The notes under the pieces are model-generated. The model saw only the letters and a program-made list of their open reading frames with translations, did no database searches and had not been told where the DNA came from. DNA of 64,000 nt from Tyto alba. Lineage: Eukaryota > Chordata > Aves > Strigiformes > Tytonidae. Below, in pieces: positions 62,401 through 64,000 of the stretch. The DNA is taken from assembly GCF_018691265.1 (NCBI RefSeq), contig NW_024881313.1:17291518-17355517 (forward strand), in the 5' to 3' direction. The position numbers were made by a program, and so were the translations under genes. Each line of letters begins with the position of its first letter. Position 1 is the stretch's first letter.

Positions 62401-63740
62401 ACATTAACTGTAGTTGTTAAACAAAAAGTTGCTTCAGTAAGACCCATTTAATAGGACTGAATGCAGTCCAGCGCAAGTATACAACTAAGAACTACGTGAT
62501 GAAGTTAGGTCATAGAAATATTCCCAACTGCAGTATTTAAAAGGTTGTTTCAACATAAATTGATATGAATCATAAAACTTCTCATGATTCTAGGCAAATC
62601 CAGTGTTCTAAAGTTAGGCAAATAACCAAAACCCTGAAATCTCTTTTGTGCCTTCACCAACCTGACAATAGTTATTCCCAGACTTCCACAAAAAAAAAGT
62701 ATTATCTGGGTAAAATGATGTTTTGCAGTCAGCTCCCATAGCTCCCACAGCTTCAGTGCATCAAGAATAGCTGTAGGGGAAGTGACTAAAACTTCACTGG
62801 CACAAATGGATTTACATCTGCTGGCATTAGGGCTTAATTTGTCACTCTTGTTTTTAATCTCAGGAAGCAGGCAAGAACTAAATGGTACTAATCTTTCGTA
62901 TGACAGGAAGAGGATGATCAGAATACATCCAGTAACAGTACCATGGCCAAGTTAGAGCTCAGCCCTGGCATCTGAAATGATCTTGAGCAAGGTTTTGAAT
63001 ATGGGCATGTTGTTCCACATTTTCCTATGCACTCTTAGCCCAGAGTACGTTTTCTATGCCACATCTAGGCATGACACCTATCCAATTTGTTGCAAAAAAA
63101 TGAACTAACTGTCAGAAGGGGAAGAACAGCAGTATAATTTCAGCCTCTTTTCATAGAAATCTGCAGAGTTCCAACCAGGCCTATGGTATCAAAATACCAG
63201 CAGAAAAGGACCTGCAGCTTGCTGCCATCACCATCAAAAAGATGTGTTTATCTTGCTCTTTCCATTCCCTATGTCAGTGCAAGGCTGCTGGTACTTCACA
63301 TGTGGTTGTCACATCTGTACTTGCTGCACTGCTATGAGGAGAAGTCTACGTACCATGTCACCAGAGAATGCACAGGGGCTAGTGGTGGTTTAGGATTTCC
63401 ACATATTGTAAAGCTGCTCAGGTTACCACATGACAGTGCAGACTTTCTCAGCCAAAAGGATTTTTCCCTAGAACATGGATTTGATCTTGGGGTAGCTGTG
63501 CTGTAGGGTGGTCTGGCAATGGCTGTGTTGCCAGCACACATAGTCAAATGCAACATAGCGTTACAGGGCTGTGATCACACCGCTGCTGTGGGCACTGGAA
63601 CCGTCCCTTCCTCCAGACCTGTGACCACACTCTCACTGTCAGATTAGGCTGACATTGAGTCAGGCCTTCTTAATCCTACTTAATCATTGTTACTGTTTCT
63701 AGTTTCATTTCCTAAATTGAAAAAAATACAGGAGATATAA

Positions 63741-63792
63741 ATATATATGTGTGCGCGCACACACACACACACGCATGCGTACATATATATAC
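63741..63792. repeat. 52-bp unbroken alternating purine-pyrimidine tract (Z-DNA candidate)
   Basis: From 63741 to 63792 every step alternates purine and pyrimidine: TA steps, then TGTGCGCGCACAC, a CA run, CGCATGCGTACA, then TA steps. The CG-containing core around 63751-63758 and the CA run favour left-handed DNA. The two ends are also roughly self-complementary, so a cruciform is an alternative. Confidence 0.95.
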
Positions 63793-64000
63793 TCTCACAC
63801 TATACTTGGACTATCTTATTCTTTTGATAACATTCTGAAATACTGTTTCCATATTACCAAAATAGCTAGGGACACCATGACCTGTTGGAGTCCTGGCAAT
63901 CTGAGCAGTTTGCTTTTATTCTGTCCAAACAATATCAGGAATCCCAGATCATCATTGTACAAGTTTGTGTACTGCTAGACACTGTTGTCTTCCTACCTAA

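Larger units (their letters stand above)
53161..63740. other. Unique AT-rich DNA
   Basis: Apart from the recursive-splice candidate and simple repeats, nothing is recognisable. The longest frame, 61681-62112 on the minus strand (143 codons), shows no domain. 54940-56220 is mildly purine-rich on the + strand. Confidence 0.65.

Noticed and set aside
1..64000. Endogenous retrovirus or LTR element
   Set aside because: I found no paired LTRs, primer-binding site, polypurine tract or pol motifs. All reverse transcriptase sequence seen is CR1.
1..64000. CRISPR array, bacterial operon or phage
   Set aside because: The repeats and CR1 elements are of vertebrate type. There are no regularly spaced direct repeats and no long dense coding frames.

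Overview
The window looks like AT-rich, gene-poor nuclear DNA from a bird. The main evidence is its interspersed repeats. Every recognisable one is a CR1 LINE fragment, and the clearest copies end in the avian-type 3' tail of near-identical ATTCTATG octamers. I see no Alu, L1, plant-type or bacterial features and no bacterial operon. The CR1 tails resemble those common in Neoaves, but I cannot name the species.

I recognise no complete host protein-coding gene. Apart from CR1-derived frames, the open frames are short, carry no recognisable domain, and fit chance in AT-rich DNA. The window is most simply a gene desert or part of a very long intron.

Layout. 1-17 kb is unique sequence with many long T runs (12 runs of 12 T or more on the + strand between 1 and 25.1 kb, against one A run), two tandem motif duplications, and several splice-flanked candidate exons (2050-2213, 5959-6022, 7298-7351, 8680-8946). 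17025-18587 is a 5'-truncated CR1 with a dead reverse transcriptase. 21.6-22.0 kb is an old CR1-like relic. 24.8-25.0 kb is a C/T-rich tract ending in a strong splice acceptor and an open frame. 32297-32470 holds two CR1 tails head to tail. 42.3-50.6 kb is the repeat-rich part, with five CR1 pieces, an 85-bp tandem duplication, a G-quadruplex motif and several small hairpins. 52.4-53.2 kb is the most G+C-rich block, with paired E-boxes and a second G-quadruplex motif. 53.2-64 kb is again AT-rich unique sequence. It contains a possible recursive splice site (59391/59392) and a 52-bp unbroken purine-pyrimidine alternating tract (63741-63792).

No multi-gene system is visible. The most testable possibility is that the + strand is the sense strand of a long intron. 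The T-run asymmetry, the + strand splice-flanked candidate exons and the recursive-splice motif all point that way, but none proves it. Exon calls rest on eye inspection of splice consensus and need RNA-seq or cross-species alignment to confirm.
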